NCBI GenBank assembly: GCA_963585895.1
Contig: OY757939.1
Location: forward strand, 29,529,731-29,593,730
Reading direction: 5' to 3'
Length of the DNA stretch: 64,000 nt
DNA from: Sepioteuthis lessoniana
Taxonomy: Eukaryota > Mollusca > Cephalopoda > Myopsida > Loliginidae
The position numbers were made by a program, and so were the translations under genes. The notes beneath the pieces were generated by a model. The model did not search any database and was not told the DNA's origin. It was given only the letters and a program-made list of their open reading frames with translations. Position 1 is the stretch's first letter; each line of letters starts with the position of its first letter. Positions 53,091 through 62,739 of this stretch are shown here, in pieces.

Positions 53091-53330
53091 ATTTGGCATT
53101 AAATAACCAACAAGGGTTGAATTGCTATTTGACTCCAACCAACCTTCCAACTTTGATGTATCTGTTTAATTCACGAGTTGCTTTAAATTTGATTCTAACT
53201 AAAATATCCCGAGTTTCCCAAGAAAACGAACACAGAACAGGATTCGGTTTGGTTTAGTTTGGTTTTATGATATATCAACCAGTGTAGGTTATTCACTGCC
53301 AAGTCTTCTTTATGCATATATATTAAATAT
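53091..53330. repeat. Two shared 3' hairpins facing each other
   Basis: GGCATTAAATAACC (53093) with GGGTTGAATTGC, and the inverted ATATATCAACC with GGTTATTCACTGCC at 53268-53300. Confidence 0.65.
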
Positions 53331-53335
53331 GTAGG

Positions 53336-53570
53336 GGGTGTCCTCGTGGTGTAATGGTTAAAGCGATGGACTGCGGAATCGTAATACGCGAGTTCGTACT
53401 CCAGTCGCGCTATTACGTTCACTTTCGGGCAAATACCCTTGGGAAAGGTATGAACCCCCTTATCCTCCCAGCTATGGGTTAAATAGTACCACAACTGTTC
53501 TTCTATGAGAATGGTTTTGGCATTAAATAACCTACAAAGGTTTATAGGCCATTAAACAAAGAAACCATTA
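53336..53570 (+). repeat. SINE A, best-conserved copy
   Basis: The head GTCCTCGTGGTGTAATGG with AAAGCGATGGACTGCGGAAT, B-box-like GAGTTCGTACTCC, the body TTACGTTCACTTTCGGGC and AGCTATGGGTTAAATAG, and the tail GGCATTAAATAACC with GGTTTATAGGCC, then AAACAAAGAAACC. Full length is about 235 bp. Confidence 0.9.
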
Positions 53571-53579
53571 AATATATAT

Positions 53580-53890
53580 GATTTAGTTTGGTTTGGTTTT
53601 ATGATATATCAACCATTGAAGGTTATTTACTGCCAAGTCTTTTTTATGCATATATATTAAATATGAATGATTTGTAAACACAATTTCTTGATAACGTTTT
53701 TAAACGAGGCTTAGCTCATTCTTTTGCACTAAGTTAAATGATTTCAGGTATTGTTATGTATCCCTAACAAGTCAACTGAACATCATTTGTTTATACACAT
53801 TTGAATGGTCAAACAGTTCTATTTCAAACTTGTCAATTTAGCATAAGTTATTTGTTTGCACGCATTTAAAATGTCAAACAATTCTATTTG
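53580..53890. repeat. Inverted 3' hairpin and repeat F units
   Basis: ATATATCAACCATTGAAGG with TTATTTACTGCC, then units with TTAAATGATTTCAGGTATTG. Confidence 0.6.
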
Positions 53891-53892
53891 AC

Positions 53893-54110
53893 CCATCTGG
53901 TGCTACCAGAGTGGACTTGGGAGCGATTGTAATGAAGGGGTACTCTGCATTCCCCAAAGCTCCAGCATTACTGGAGCCTCACTCTCAGATTTCTTGTGTT
54001 ATATCTCGATCATTCGCTGGGGTGGGGGTCTTACACCTCTGCAGAAATACAGTCGGTGTATTTTGCAGCCACCCCCTAGCCGACTGGGCTAACTGTACAG
54101 AACTCCAAAA
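53893..54110 (-). repeat. Repeat D, inverted
   Basis: GGTGCTACCAGAGTGGAC, CCCCAAAGCTCCAGCATTAC, GGGGTCTTACACCTCTGC and AGTCGGTGTATTTTGCAG. Confidence 0.85.
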
Positions 54111-54235
54111 CTAGAGCTTCACCACCTGTTACAGCTTCGTGTCACCAGTGCTGTTCGAAGTTAGTGATTAGCATTGTGTCAGCGTCTGTTAGTCTATCGA
54201 GAACGTAGATCACTCTTGGAATCTCAGACAAAGCC
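54111..54235. other. Unassigned spacer
   Basis: No recognised feature. Confidence 0.4.
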
Positions 54236-54239
54236 AAGT

Positions 54240-54475
54240 TGGTTGGTTCATCTCCTCCTTTTTGTTAATGTCATTTTTGGGGGTTATTTAATGCCAAAGC
54301 CACCGATCTAGAAGAAAAGTTGTGTTACGATTTAACCCATAGCTGGTGGGTAAGGGAGTTCATACCTTTCCTAAGGGCATTAGTCCGAAAGTAAACGTGA
54401 CTAGAGCTCGAACTCGCTCACTACGATGTCGCAGTCCAGTACATTAACCACTACACCACAGAGACTCTTCCCAAT
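54240..54475 (-). repeat. SINE A, inverted, nearly full length
   Basis: The hairpin GTTATTTAATGCCAAAGCC, ACCCATAGCTGGTGGG, GACTAGAGCTCGAACTCGC and TAACCACTACACCACAGAG. Confidence 0.85.
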
Positions 54476-54618
54476 CGGTGAGTTGACCGGTTAAATTGAG
54501 AGCAAGTCAACATTTGTTTGGTCACCTGATGCCGAAGTCCGTCTTTTTATCATTAGATAGTTTTTATTAGATGGTTTTTATCATCAAATGGTTTTTATTA
54601 TTATATAGTTTCAAGTTA

Positions 54619-55347
54619 CGGTATATACTCGATTAATGAACACCTTCATGTAATAAATAACCTACTAATTCTAAGTCATAAAAAGGTATGTTTATCATAT
54701 ATTGTATGTAATGAATGACCCCTAACTTTTGGCGATGTTAGCAGGCTTTTACCCCCATCGGGGGGTATTACCTGGCGCCTGTGGTACCCCTAATAAGGGG
54801 AATGCCCACGGGGCCGTAGATATTTTTAGAAAACGCTGGGCGCGTGTGAGCTCCGGCCCTGCGCCCGGACCCACCCACAAAAGGCTTTGTGCCGGACTTG
54901 CCCGTTCGGTGGGGCGTGCAACAAATACTGCGAGTAAAATTTTTCTTTAGTATCCCATTACATAAATAGAAACCATTCAAGCACTTATACTACTTCAATA
55001 CAATCAAAATCAACTAGATACCGAAAATGAACAATGTAGTCTAAACATTGATGTAGCCTACTGTGTTTACTTTGATACTTCAGACATACTAAAACACCAC
55101 CAAAGATACCCAATGCACAAGTATCATAAATATTAGACAATGTTAAGAAAAACTTTATTATCCAAACTAATATACTTTGATTCGGTAAAAGTTATGCGGA
55201 GAAACTTTAGATAGAAGTTATGGCAAGGTTTGGCCTAGAAACTGGTTAAGCTTCGACATTTCAAAAACGTTTCGTTTAATTAACGACCTCTTGTTTTTGG
55301 ATGAAAAATTAATCTTAAAAGGTCGTTCATTATATGAGTATATAAGG
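54619..55347. mobile_element. Non-autonomous TIR element flanked by TA
   Basis: The left end CGGTATATACTCGATTAATG and the right end, read inward, CCTTATATACTCATATAATG share about 25 of 30 positions, including AATGAAC. TA lies on both sides (54617-54618 and 55348-55349). TA duplication and these ends suggest a Tc1/mariner-superfamily, perhaps pogo-like, element. No transposase is encoded in its 729 bp. Confidence 0.65.
54736..54930 (+). repeat. GC-rich hairpin block inside the TIR element
   Basis: ACCCCCATCGGGGGGT, TGGCGCCTGTGGTACC, CCCCTAATAAGGGG and GCGCGTGTGAGCTCCGGCCC occur in the same order as at 39805-40012. The block is strikingly GC-rich inside an AT-rich element. Confidence 0.7.
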
Positions 55348-55349
55348 TA

Positions 55350-55680
55350 CCAATAATAATGACAATCTGTAAACAATTATAGCTGCAAGAGATTATTCTT
55401 CATACTAATTATCTACACTTATATGGTTTTAAGTAGCTATTTAGGTCTAATTATAATTTGTTTGCACACTGTAATATAATTTCAAGCATTCTCATCTAAT
55501 ACTGATAATTTTCAAACAAACTTATTTCATCTATTGAGAGTATGCTAACAGGTAATACCACTCTGGGTTATAGTGAACCTGGGAGTAATGTTAATGGAGG
55601 GATGACTCTACTCTTTCCAGAAATCGAAAACTAGATATAGTTTAGTGTCATATCCAAGACAAGGCAACACTGCAATATAT
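55350..55680. repeat. Repeat F units and inverted repeat D fragment
   Basis: F-like words to about 55530. CACTCTGGGTTATAGTGAACC and GTGTCATATCCAAGACAAGG give a decayed inverted D. Confidence 0.55.
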
Positions 55681-55689
55681 ATATATATA

Positions 55690-55940
55690 AGTAAAGTTAG
55701 CGACCGTAGTCGATAGCGACCCGAAGGCTCCCTTTTCAATATCTATTACACCGAGGTAGGCTCTATTCCTCTCCCTGGATTGATCCTTACCTTATAATGC
55801 TAAGTGCTAAGCAAGGGAGTATCAAGTACCATTTTTTGAGTCTTCAGTATGACTGGACCTCGGATTGAACCTCAGTCTCCCAGGCCATTGGCAAACACTC
55901 TACTCACTAATTCAATGGGCTGGAGATTAACGGATCCTAT
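55690..55940 (-). repeat. SINE C, inverted, nearly full length
   Basis: GTAAAGTTAGCGACCGTAGTC to ATTGAACCTCAGTCTCCC and ACTCTACTCACTAATTCAAT. Confidence 0.85.
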
Positions 55941-55987
55941 ATATATATATATATACATATATATATGTTTTCTAAAAAATATCCAAC

Positions 55988-56225
55988 CGTCTTTTTGATC
56001 ATTTGTATTCAAACTACTTTAACTTCTTTGTATACCTGAAATTACAGATAGGACTGACAACAAATATTGTTTTCACGGATGCAAAGAAGTTGAAATAGTT
56101 TAAATACAAATCATCAAAAAGACGACTGCTTCTTTTTAACACTCATACATATAGATTGGACTGTCTACTGCAATTGTTTTTCAGGGATACAAAGGAGTTT
56201 AAATTGTTTAGATACTAATCATAAA
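55988..56225. repeat. Inverted repeat with an extra third arm
   Basis: The arms at about 55988-56045 and 56073-56130 are reverse complements (CGTCTTTTTGAT with ATCAAAAAGACG; AACTTCTTTG with CAAAGAAGTT). A third, diverged copy of the second arm is at 56180-56225. Confidence 0.75.
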
Positions 56226-56339
56226 AAAACGGTTTGATTAATATTAGATAGTATTATTAGCGTTAGATTGCAATGCTTGAAACCATTTAACAGTGGAAAA
56301 GTAAATCAGCTTTGGCTCGTTTAAAAACAATGTTACCTA

Positions 56340-56376
56340 TTCGCTTGCAAATTATATATATATATATATATGGATG

Positions 56377-56428
<52 letters not shown>

Positions 56429-56520
56429 CATCTAGAGACAGACTGTTATATACATATATATAAACGAGATTTGACATTAAATAACCCACAAGGGTTGATA
56501 TGCCGTAAAACGCAACCAAA
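56340..56520. repeat. (TA)n tracts with a hammerhead-repeat remnant and a 3' hairpin
   Basis: TTGTCATCTAGAGACAGACT at 56425-56445 is the stem I / cleavage-site edge of the hammerhead repeat. Then GACATTAAATAACCC with GGGTTGATATGCCG at 56470-56505. Confidence 0.6.
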
Positions 56521-56695
56521 CCAAATCCTTATAACTGACCATTTTACAAATTACAACATCTTATTTTCACTTTATCTGTTGTATTTTTAAAAAGTCTTTG
56601 ATTCAAGTTAACCACCTGCTTCAGTCACCGCTAGAATCTTTAATGTTAACCGTTCAATGTCTGGGGCAGCGAAACAGATTATTGACCCATATATG
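56521..56695. other. Unassigned spacer
   Basis: No recognised feature. Confidence 0.4.
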
Positions 56696-56699
56696 TATT

Positions 56700-56970
56700 T
56701 ACTAACCCTTCTGCACGAACAGGATCGGACTCAAGACCTATTTTTTGAGCGGTGTTCAACATGGTTGAATTCAAAGTTTTCATTCTCCAAGACTGGTTGC
56801 CAAACGAAAGTTAAAAAACCCAATCTGTATTTACCCATAGTTGGCGGTTGAATAGTTGGATGCATACCTTACCCTAGGATATTAGCAGTATGTGAAATGC
56901 AAACCAGGATTTGAACTCGAGTCTCTGAGATCAATTTCCTACCACGGTAAGCATTACACCACGAGCGCCC
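56700..56970 (-). repeat. SINE B, inverted
   Basis: AACCCTTCTGCACGAACAGG, GGATTTGAACTCGAGTCTC and TAAGCATTACACCACGAGCG. Confidence 0.85.
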
Positions 56971-57510
56971 CCTTCTCATACTTCCCTCACAAACACAAGC
57001 ATCCACATTACTTAGATGGGGTTCGAATCTTTTGGATCTGATGTCGTTTTGTTTAATTTCCCGCATATAAGGAACATAAAAAAATCATTTGGCTGTTAAG
57101 TTGAAACAAAACGGTGAGTAAAATACATTTGAGAATTTTTAAAGATTACTTTTATTATTTCAGCCTGAAATATATTCGCCTGAGAATAGATTATTAGAAG
57201 AATTTAGTTCGTTTTTATTTAATTTCATTTATTAGAGCAGATAATCATTTGCCAGAAATAACTTGCTGCGTTATTTTTCTTTTCTTTCCGTAAGATTATT
57301 AAGAACACTGTCAGCAACAAAAGTCTTTTAAAAACAAACACACCTTACACAAGCAAGCAACCCTTGATGATGGCCTATGAAGGGTCTGAAAACGCTCGGG
57401 ACAATTTGGGGAAATTCATCTACCAATTCCAACCTGAAACTAAGATCCTTATCAGAAAACTTGAAAGGATCTTAAATAAATTATACTGACAAAATTTGTC
57501 TTTATTATTT
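56971..57510. other. Unassigned sequence with a possible decayed hammerhead-like word
   Basis: TTGATGATGGCC ... GGTCTGAAAACG at about 57362-57395 resembles a mutated Penelope-type hammerhead, but an essential C is T. A polyadenylation-like AATAAA is at about 57474. No gene. Confidence 0.3.
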
Positions 57511-57516
57511 AATTAA

Positions 57517-57518
57517 AC

Positions 57519-57591
<73 letters not shown>

Positions 57592-57592
57592 T
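57517..57592. repeat. (TA)n(TG)n compound microsatellite
   Basis: About 20 bp of TA followed by about 45 bp of TG. Confidence 0.95.
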
Positions 57593-57593
57593 G

Positions 57594-57790
57594 CTTCTTT
57601 GTTTAATGGCATATCAACCTTAGTAGGTTATCTTATGCCAAAGCATCCTTGTTGGAGAACAGCAGTTAACCCATAGTTTCGGGGGTTTAGGGGGTTCATA
57701 CCTTCTCCAAGAGTATTTGTCCGAAAGTGAACGTAATAACACGACTTGAATTTGTTGCAGTCTTACACGTTAGTCTCTACACAACAAAGA
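57594..57790 (-). repeat. SINE A, inverted
   Basis: TTCTTTGTTTAATGGCATAT with GGTTATCTTATGCC, GTCCGAAAGTGAACGTAATA, and an inverted head fragment. Confidence 0.8.
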
Positions 57791-57799
57791 TATATATAT

Positions 57800-58000
57800 T
57801 TGATTTGATTTGTTTTATGGCATATCAACCATTGCAGGTTGCTAAATCCTCTTTATACATATATATTGGTCAACACATTTTGTCGATAACATTCTTAAAC
57901 AAGCCTCAGCTCTTTTTGCACACGGTTAAATGGTTTCAACAGTAACAATTTAACATTAGTCGGTAGTTTGCACACATGGTTTAATCTATTTAACCCATAT
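57800..58000. repeat. 3' hairpin fragment and repeat F units
   Basis: GGCATATCAACCATTGCAGG, then CACGGTTAAATGGTTTCAAC. Confidence 0.6.
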
Positions 58001-58004
58001 ATGA

Positions 58005-58170
58005 GGACCCTATCAGGTGCTACCACTCCAAGTCAGAGTGGACATGGGAGCAATGGCAATTTGCAGAATTTGGTAAACCACATTCTGCAAATTTTTCACC
58101 ATCATATGGCTTAATGTCATATCCTGGACACTCTGCAGAGATGCAGTCGGTGTATTATACAGCCCAAGGC
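58005..58170 (-). repeat. Repeat D, inverted
   Basis: CAGGTGCTACCACTCCAAG, GTCATATCCTGGACAC and GATGCAGTCGGTGTATTATA. Confidence 0.8.
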
Positions 58171-58179
58171 GACTGGATT

Positions 58180-58350
58180 GTAGTTGGATTAATGGCATAT
58201 CAACTCTTGTCGGTATTTCAGTATACAACAGGTCTATTTTTAAGTTTAACAAGTTTGAACTCAGAGTTTTCCTTTTCCTAGCTCGGTTGCCATACTATGA
58301 TTAAAGAGCCAGTCTGCCCTACTACTTATCCATAGTTAGAGTATATGTGT
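58180..58350 (-). repeat. SINE B 3' part, inverted, joined to a hairpin half
   Basis: GGCATATCAACTC, then GTTTGAACTCAGAGTTTTCC and GAGCCAGTCTGCCC. Confidence 0.6.
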
Positions 58351-58630
58351 ATGGAGTCAAGGGCTTTGGAGAAGTCGACAAATAATATTGTTGTGTCAAG
58401 GTTTTTTGCACGTACACCTAGAATTCTTGATATCTAACTGTAAATTCAATTTAATATTAATTATTTGTATGTACTCTATTTAATGGTTTTACGTCTTGCA
58501 GATTAACACTGATAGTTTTATTTGTACACAATTAAATGGTTTCAAGCATTGCAGTTTAGCCCTAACAATTCAATTTAACACACGTAATGTGTTTGCACAT
58601 AGTTAAATAGTTAAACTGTTCTATTCAACC
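58351..58630. repeat. Repeat F units and a short unassigned part
   Basis: GATTTTACGTC-like and CAATTAAATGGTTTCAAGC units after about 58440. GGAGTCAAGGGCTTTGGAGA near 58355 was not assigned. Confidence 0.5.
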
Positions 58631-58635
58631 CACAG

Positions 58636-58800
58636 ATGGGATCCATACAGCCACACAACTTCGAGTCAGAGTGGAACTGAGAGTAATGAACTGGAGTCTC
58701 ACTATTAGATGCAGTTTAGTGTCATATCCAGGACACTCGTTGGTGGAGGTCATACTTCTATGCGGAGATGCAGTCGGTGTATTCTATAGCCTTAGCAGGC
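58636..58800 (-). repeat. Repeat D, inverted
   Basis: AACTTCGAGTCAGAGTGGAA, GTCATATCCAGGACACTCG and GATGCAGTCGGTGTATTCTA. Confidence 0.8.
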
Positions 58801-58804
58801 TTGG

Positions 58805-59035
58805 TTTGGTTTCTTTGTTTTATGGCATATCAAACTTTGTGGGTTATTTAATACCAAATATGTCCTTGTAGAAGGACAGTAGTGTTACCCTTTCACCCAT
58901 AGAGGAATAAGGGGTTTCATTCTTTTCCCAAGGGTATTAGCCCAAAAGTGAACGTAAATAGCACGACTAGAATTTGAACTCACTTACTCCGATATTGTGG
59001 TCCAGTACGTTAGCCACTACATCACGGTGATTCCT
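58805..59035 (-). repeat. SINE A, inverted, nearly full length
   Basis: TTTCTTTGTTTTATGGCATA, GGTTATTTAATACC, AAAGTGAACGTAAATAGC, and the inverted head GTTAGCCACTACATCACGG. Confidence 0.85.
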
Positions 59036-60165
59036 TTTCATGTTGCCGTTCAGTTTATCGTGCTATGTGTGTGTCTATGGTGTTAAAGTTTTGAAATATT
59101 TTTAAAGATATTTTAAAACTGAAAAATTTTAAAACTGAAAAATTTTTGAATTGAAAAAAAAACGTTGTAACTTGAATATTTGTTGTCATAAAATCTGTTT
59201 GGATGTATAAATAAAAGTTTAAAATTATCAAATCATCTAACCTTTATCCAATGCAGCTTTATTTTGTTTAAAACTTTGTGAACACTCGATGCCGTCAAGA
59301 GGACTTTTCAGTAGCAACAACGATAAGGAATCCGTGTTGTCAGCACGCCTTGATGATGATGATGATGATGATAACTATTTTAGCCAGATAAGGAGATATA
59401 TCATAGAAACTTGGTCTTTGTTTTATGGTTTTAAAATGAGATAGTTGATGATTCGATTTTTTTTCCGGTACATTTCTCATAATTAAACAATATTTGAACT
59501 TTTCATAAGAGAAAAAAAATCTCTATACTCTTTGAACACACCTTGTATTTTGAAGAAAATGAATGTTTCATTCATTGTTCATAAATTGATAAATACAGCT
59601 TCAGTCTCGATACTTTCTGAACGCATCTATATGTCGCTGTTTCGTCAACTAATGAATATTTCATCGTACTTTTTTCGCATCTATTCGTACTTTGATTGGT
59701 TCCTTAAGGAAACCTGATAAGAAATACGAACAATACTTATAATTGAATCGTCATCTCTACTATTATATGTTGTCAATCATCACCATGACTACTTGATTTT
59801 TCCTTAGGCGATTATTAGACACGCCTTCTCTGTAATATCAATTGTCCAAAACGCTATTCCGCCTGTCATAGACTTCCTCATTGGCGGGTTTTGTTGCCAA
59901 AGAACCCGACCAATCTTGTTAATCTCCCATCTTTTTCACAGTTAAACCATCTCCATTTCCGTTTCCATTCGACAAGTCACATGCTATCGATCTTATAATT
60001 ATAACCATTAATAAAGATTTTGAGGGATCAGAGATCATTCTTTGCCGCTTGTAACATCTAAAACAGTAACAATGAGAGATGGATACAATTTATGCGTTGC
60101 ATCAGGACTCGAAGGCTCAAGTAGGCCATTCAGTTTCTTAGTTCTTTGACTTTATGATATATATT
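59036..60165. other. Repeat-poor stretch, about 1.1 kb
   Basis: A (GAT)n run at 59353-59372. No frame with a known domain, no tRNA-like head, and no terminal repeats were seen. Confidence 0.4.
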
Positions 60166-60167
60166 TG

Positions 60168-60420
60168 CCTAATCCCTCTTCCACGGGTAGGATGTGATAC
60201 AAGGTCTATTTTTAAGCTGAATTCAGAGTTTTCCTTCTCCTAGACTGTTTGCCTTACAACCCAGTCTGACCTATTTACCCATAGTTGTGTAGAGAGGGGA
60301 GATGGATTCATGCCTTTCCCGAGGGTATTAGCTCGAAGTGAACAGCAAACAGCTTTGTCCAGATTTTGAACTTGAATCGCTGGCTCCATTTTCTTAGTTG
60401 ATAAACATTACGCCACCACC
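60168..60420 (-). repeat. SINE B, inverted
   Basis: AATCCCTCTTCCACGGGTAG, TTCAGAGTTTTCCTTCTCC, GAACTTGAATCGC and AACATTACGCCACC. Confidence 0.8.
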
Positions 60421-60431
60421 TATATATATAT

Positions 60432-60608
60432 TTACCCAACCCCTCCGTTACAGATAGGATATGACTCAAGGTCAATTTTTAAGTCGGGTCCGCTGATCTG
60501 AATTCAGAGTTTTCCTTCTCCTAGACTAGTTGCCGTAACAAGGTTAAAGATCCCAGTCTACCCTACTATTTACACCAAGTTGAGGGGAGTCATACCTTTC
60601 CGAAGGTT
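60432..60608 (-). repeat. SINE B 3' part, inverted
   Basis: AACCCCTCCGTTACAGATAG to ACACCAAGTTGAGGGGAG. The head is replaced by a 3' hairpin at 60620-60655. Confidence 0.75.
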
Positions 60609-60614
60609 TGGTTT

Positions 60615-61140
60615 GGTTTTATGACATATCAACCTTTATATGTTATTTAATGCCGAATCCATTTTATACGTATAAACAGTTCTATTTCGAACAATTCAGT
60701 TTAGCGTAAGTACACAGTTTAGTTCTATTGGCAGGGACAGTAGAATACACCGATGGCATCTCTGCATCTCTGTCGATGGCATCTCTGCATCTCTGTCGAT
60801 GACACTAAACAATTTGACGGTGAGGTTCCAGTAATGCTGGAGGTTTGGGGAAAGCGGAGTACTTCTTCATTGCCTTTGCTCCCAGGTCCACTCTGATTCG
60901 AAGTAGAAACACCTGATAGGGTCCTATCTATGGGTCAAATAGAACTAAACTGTGTACTTATGCTAAACTGAATCGATTGAAATGAACTGTTTTTGTATGC
61001 TAAACTGAACTTTTTGAAATAGAACTGTTTGACTAAACTGAATTGTTTGAAATAGAACTGTTTATTTGTATAAAAATGGATTTGGCATAAAATAACCAAC
61101 AAAGGTTGATATGCCATAAAACTCAAACTAACAAACAAAC
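60615..61140 (+). repeat. Repeat D with hairpin tail, preceded by an inverted hairpin
   Basis: ATTGGCAGGGACAGTAGAATACACCG begins D, with a local duplication of GATGGCATCTCTGCATCTC. The body and about four CTAAACTGAATTG units end in GGCATAAAATAACC with GGTTGATATGCC. Confidence 0.8.
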
Positions 61141-61161
61141 AAGCAAGCAAAATTATATGCA

Positions 61162-61165
<4 letters not shown>

Positions 61166-61207
<42 letters not shown>
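61166..61207. repeat. (TA)n microsatellite
   Basis: Uninterrupted TA tract. Confidence 0.95.
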
Positions 61208-61210
<3 letters not shown>

Positions 61211-61317
61211 AGGTCAGCTTCTTCACTTATAAAAAGAACACTTGCTAAGGACTATCCCTGATGTAATATGACTGCAGTCTTATGCTCTACAAAGAGTCCA
61301 CAGAACCAGTTGGAGCA

Positions 61318-61455
61318 CTTTAAGAAACACTGGTTCCCTCTAGATCACTGTAGTTAAGAAGCGATGAGCTTGTTCAATACTTAAATGGGTTTCTACTCAG
61401 GAACATTAAGTGCTGTTGATTACCTGAGGCCTGTGTGCCTGACTAAGCAATTTGT
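61318..61455 (+). repeat. Single 5S-rRNA-like unit
   Basis: CTAGATCACTGTAGTTAAGA, GCGATGAGCTTGTTCAATAC and TTAAATGGGTTTCTACTCAG, then the shared linker GAGGCCTGTGTGCCTGACTA. Confidence 0.8.
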
Positions 61456-61529
61456 TTTGGCATTTAATGAACATCGTTTATGCTGTGCCTAAATATTAAA
61501 CTTACAAGATTATACTTAAGCATTCATTC

Positions 61530-61625
61530 AAATTTGGTTGGTTGGTTGTGTAAACCATTTGGGTTATTTAATGCCAAACATAACCTACAAGGGATGATAT
61601 GCCATAAAACTTAACCAACTCAGCC
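61530..61625. repeat. Two shared 3' hairpins back to back
   Basis: GTGTAAACCATTTGGGTTATTTAATGCC-type half, then ATAACCTACAAGGGATGATATGCC. Confidence 0.7.
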
Positions 61626-61642
61626 CTTTAATGATAAATCCT

Positions 61643-61674
<32 letters not shown>

Positions 61675-61677
<3 letters not shown>

Positions 61678-62118
61678 GGGCGGAGACGGGACTAGTGCTA
61701 CTCGTGCCCGGCACGACCAATAACTCGGTCAATGTTATTCAAAATGGATTAAAAATCATCCATTAATTTCAAGCAAACATACTTAGTCTGATCTCAATTA
61801 AATTACGTATCTATTCAAGTTTCGATAATTAAGTAGCCAAAAGTTCATAAATATATCTGGAAATAATACAACGATGCTGTTTTGAACGGATGGTCTTTGT
61901 CCGGCCACTGTCAGATTCATTGAACATCCCATAAAATCGGCTATAATGTTGAACGCCCGATCCGTGCCAGGCACTAGACCCTTATAATAACAGTAATTTT
62001 AGAGAAATACGCTTTTGGCTGTAGCCAATAGCAAGAGCAACCCTACCACTGTGCTCAAAAATCTTAGCACGTGCGACTGTTGATATATATATATATTGGG
62101 AAGAGGGTGAGGGAGAGG

Positions 62119-62172
<54 letters not shown>

Positions 62173-62712
62173 AGCAGATTAGAGCAGTCGCCGACGTCAT
62201 CATCATCGCTATGGTAAATGTTGGTTAAACGGCGTGTTTTAATTCGTTTTTTTCACTAACAGATGTCTATTTCTTTAATGAATGTTGCGTATATTACATT
62301 CTGTAACTAAAATTTGTTTACTTGAATACATTTTCAACAAATAATCTTTATTTTAAGCGAAATTGAAACTACTAGCTGTGTCTGTGTATATTGTCATCAG
62401 TTTCTTTATTCTAATAAACATATTTTTCTCGTCATAGTAATGAACATCTTCTCTTTTCTTCTATACTTTTGAAAGGAAAAAAACTATCTTATCTACTATA
62501 TTAACAAGTCTACAAATTATATAGTATCTTAATTGTTTACAAAAAAAACACCATGCAAGGTACGTTTGTCAATCTGTGCTATACAATGGAGAATCACGCA
62601 ATAGCAACTATGATGACTTACTTTGGGTCCACGGACCACGGGTTGGGAACTGAAGTTGACAGAGTGCGAGGGGGAGGGCACGAGTAGCAAAAATAGGCTA
62701 GAGTCGCCACTG
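61675..62712. mobile_element. Non-autonomous hAT-type element
   Basis: The left end CAGGGGCGGAGACGGGACTA and the right end, read inward, CAGTGGCGACTCTAGCC share CAGNGGCGA and, about 20-25 bp in, GCTACTCGTGCCC. Both flanks are (TA)n, so an 8-bp duplication of ATATATAT is compatible but uninformative. CAG(G/T)GGCG ends are typical of hAT elements. No transposase motif was found. A (GA)n run at 62120-62169 and an inner CCACGGACCACGGGTTGGG word (62629-62650) lie inside. Confidence 0.65.
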
Positions 62713-62739
62713 ATATATATATATATATATATATATATA

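Noticed and set aside
52810..53106. Open frame of 98 codons upstream of mariner
   Set aside because: It is AT-rich, lacks a recognisable motif and runs into a SINE tail.
53336..53400. A functional tRNA gene at the head of SINE A
   Set aside because: The head is followed by the standard SINE body, and the same head recurs many times in the window with divergence.
57362..57395. TTGATGATGGCC...GGTCTGAAAACG as a third hammerhead class
   Set aside because: The essential C of CTGATGA is T, and no convincing stem I or III was found. At best it is a dead remnant.
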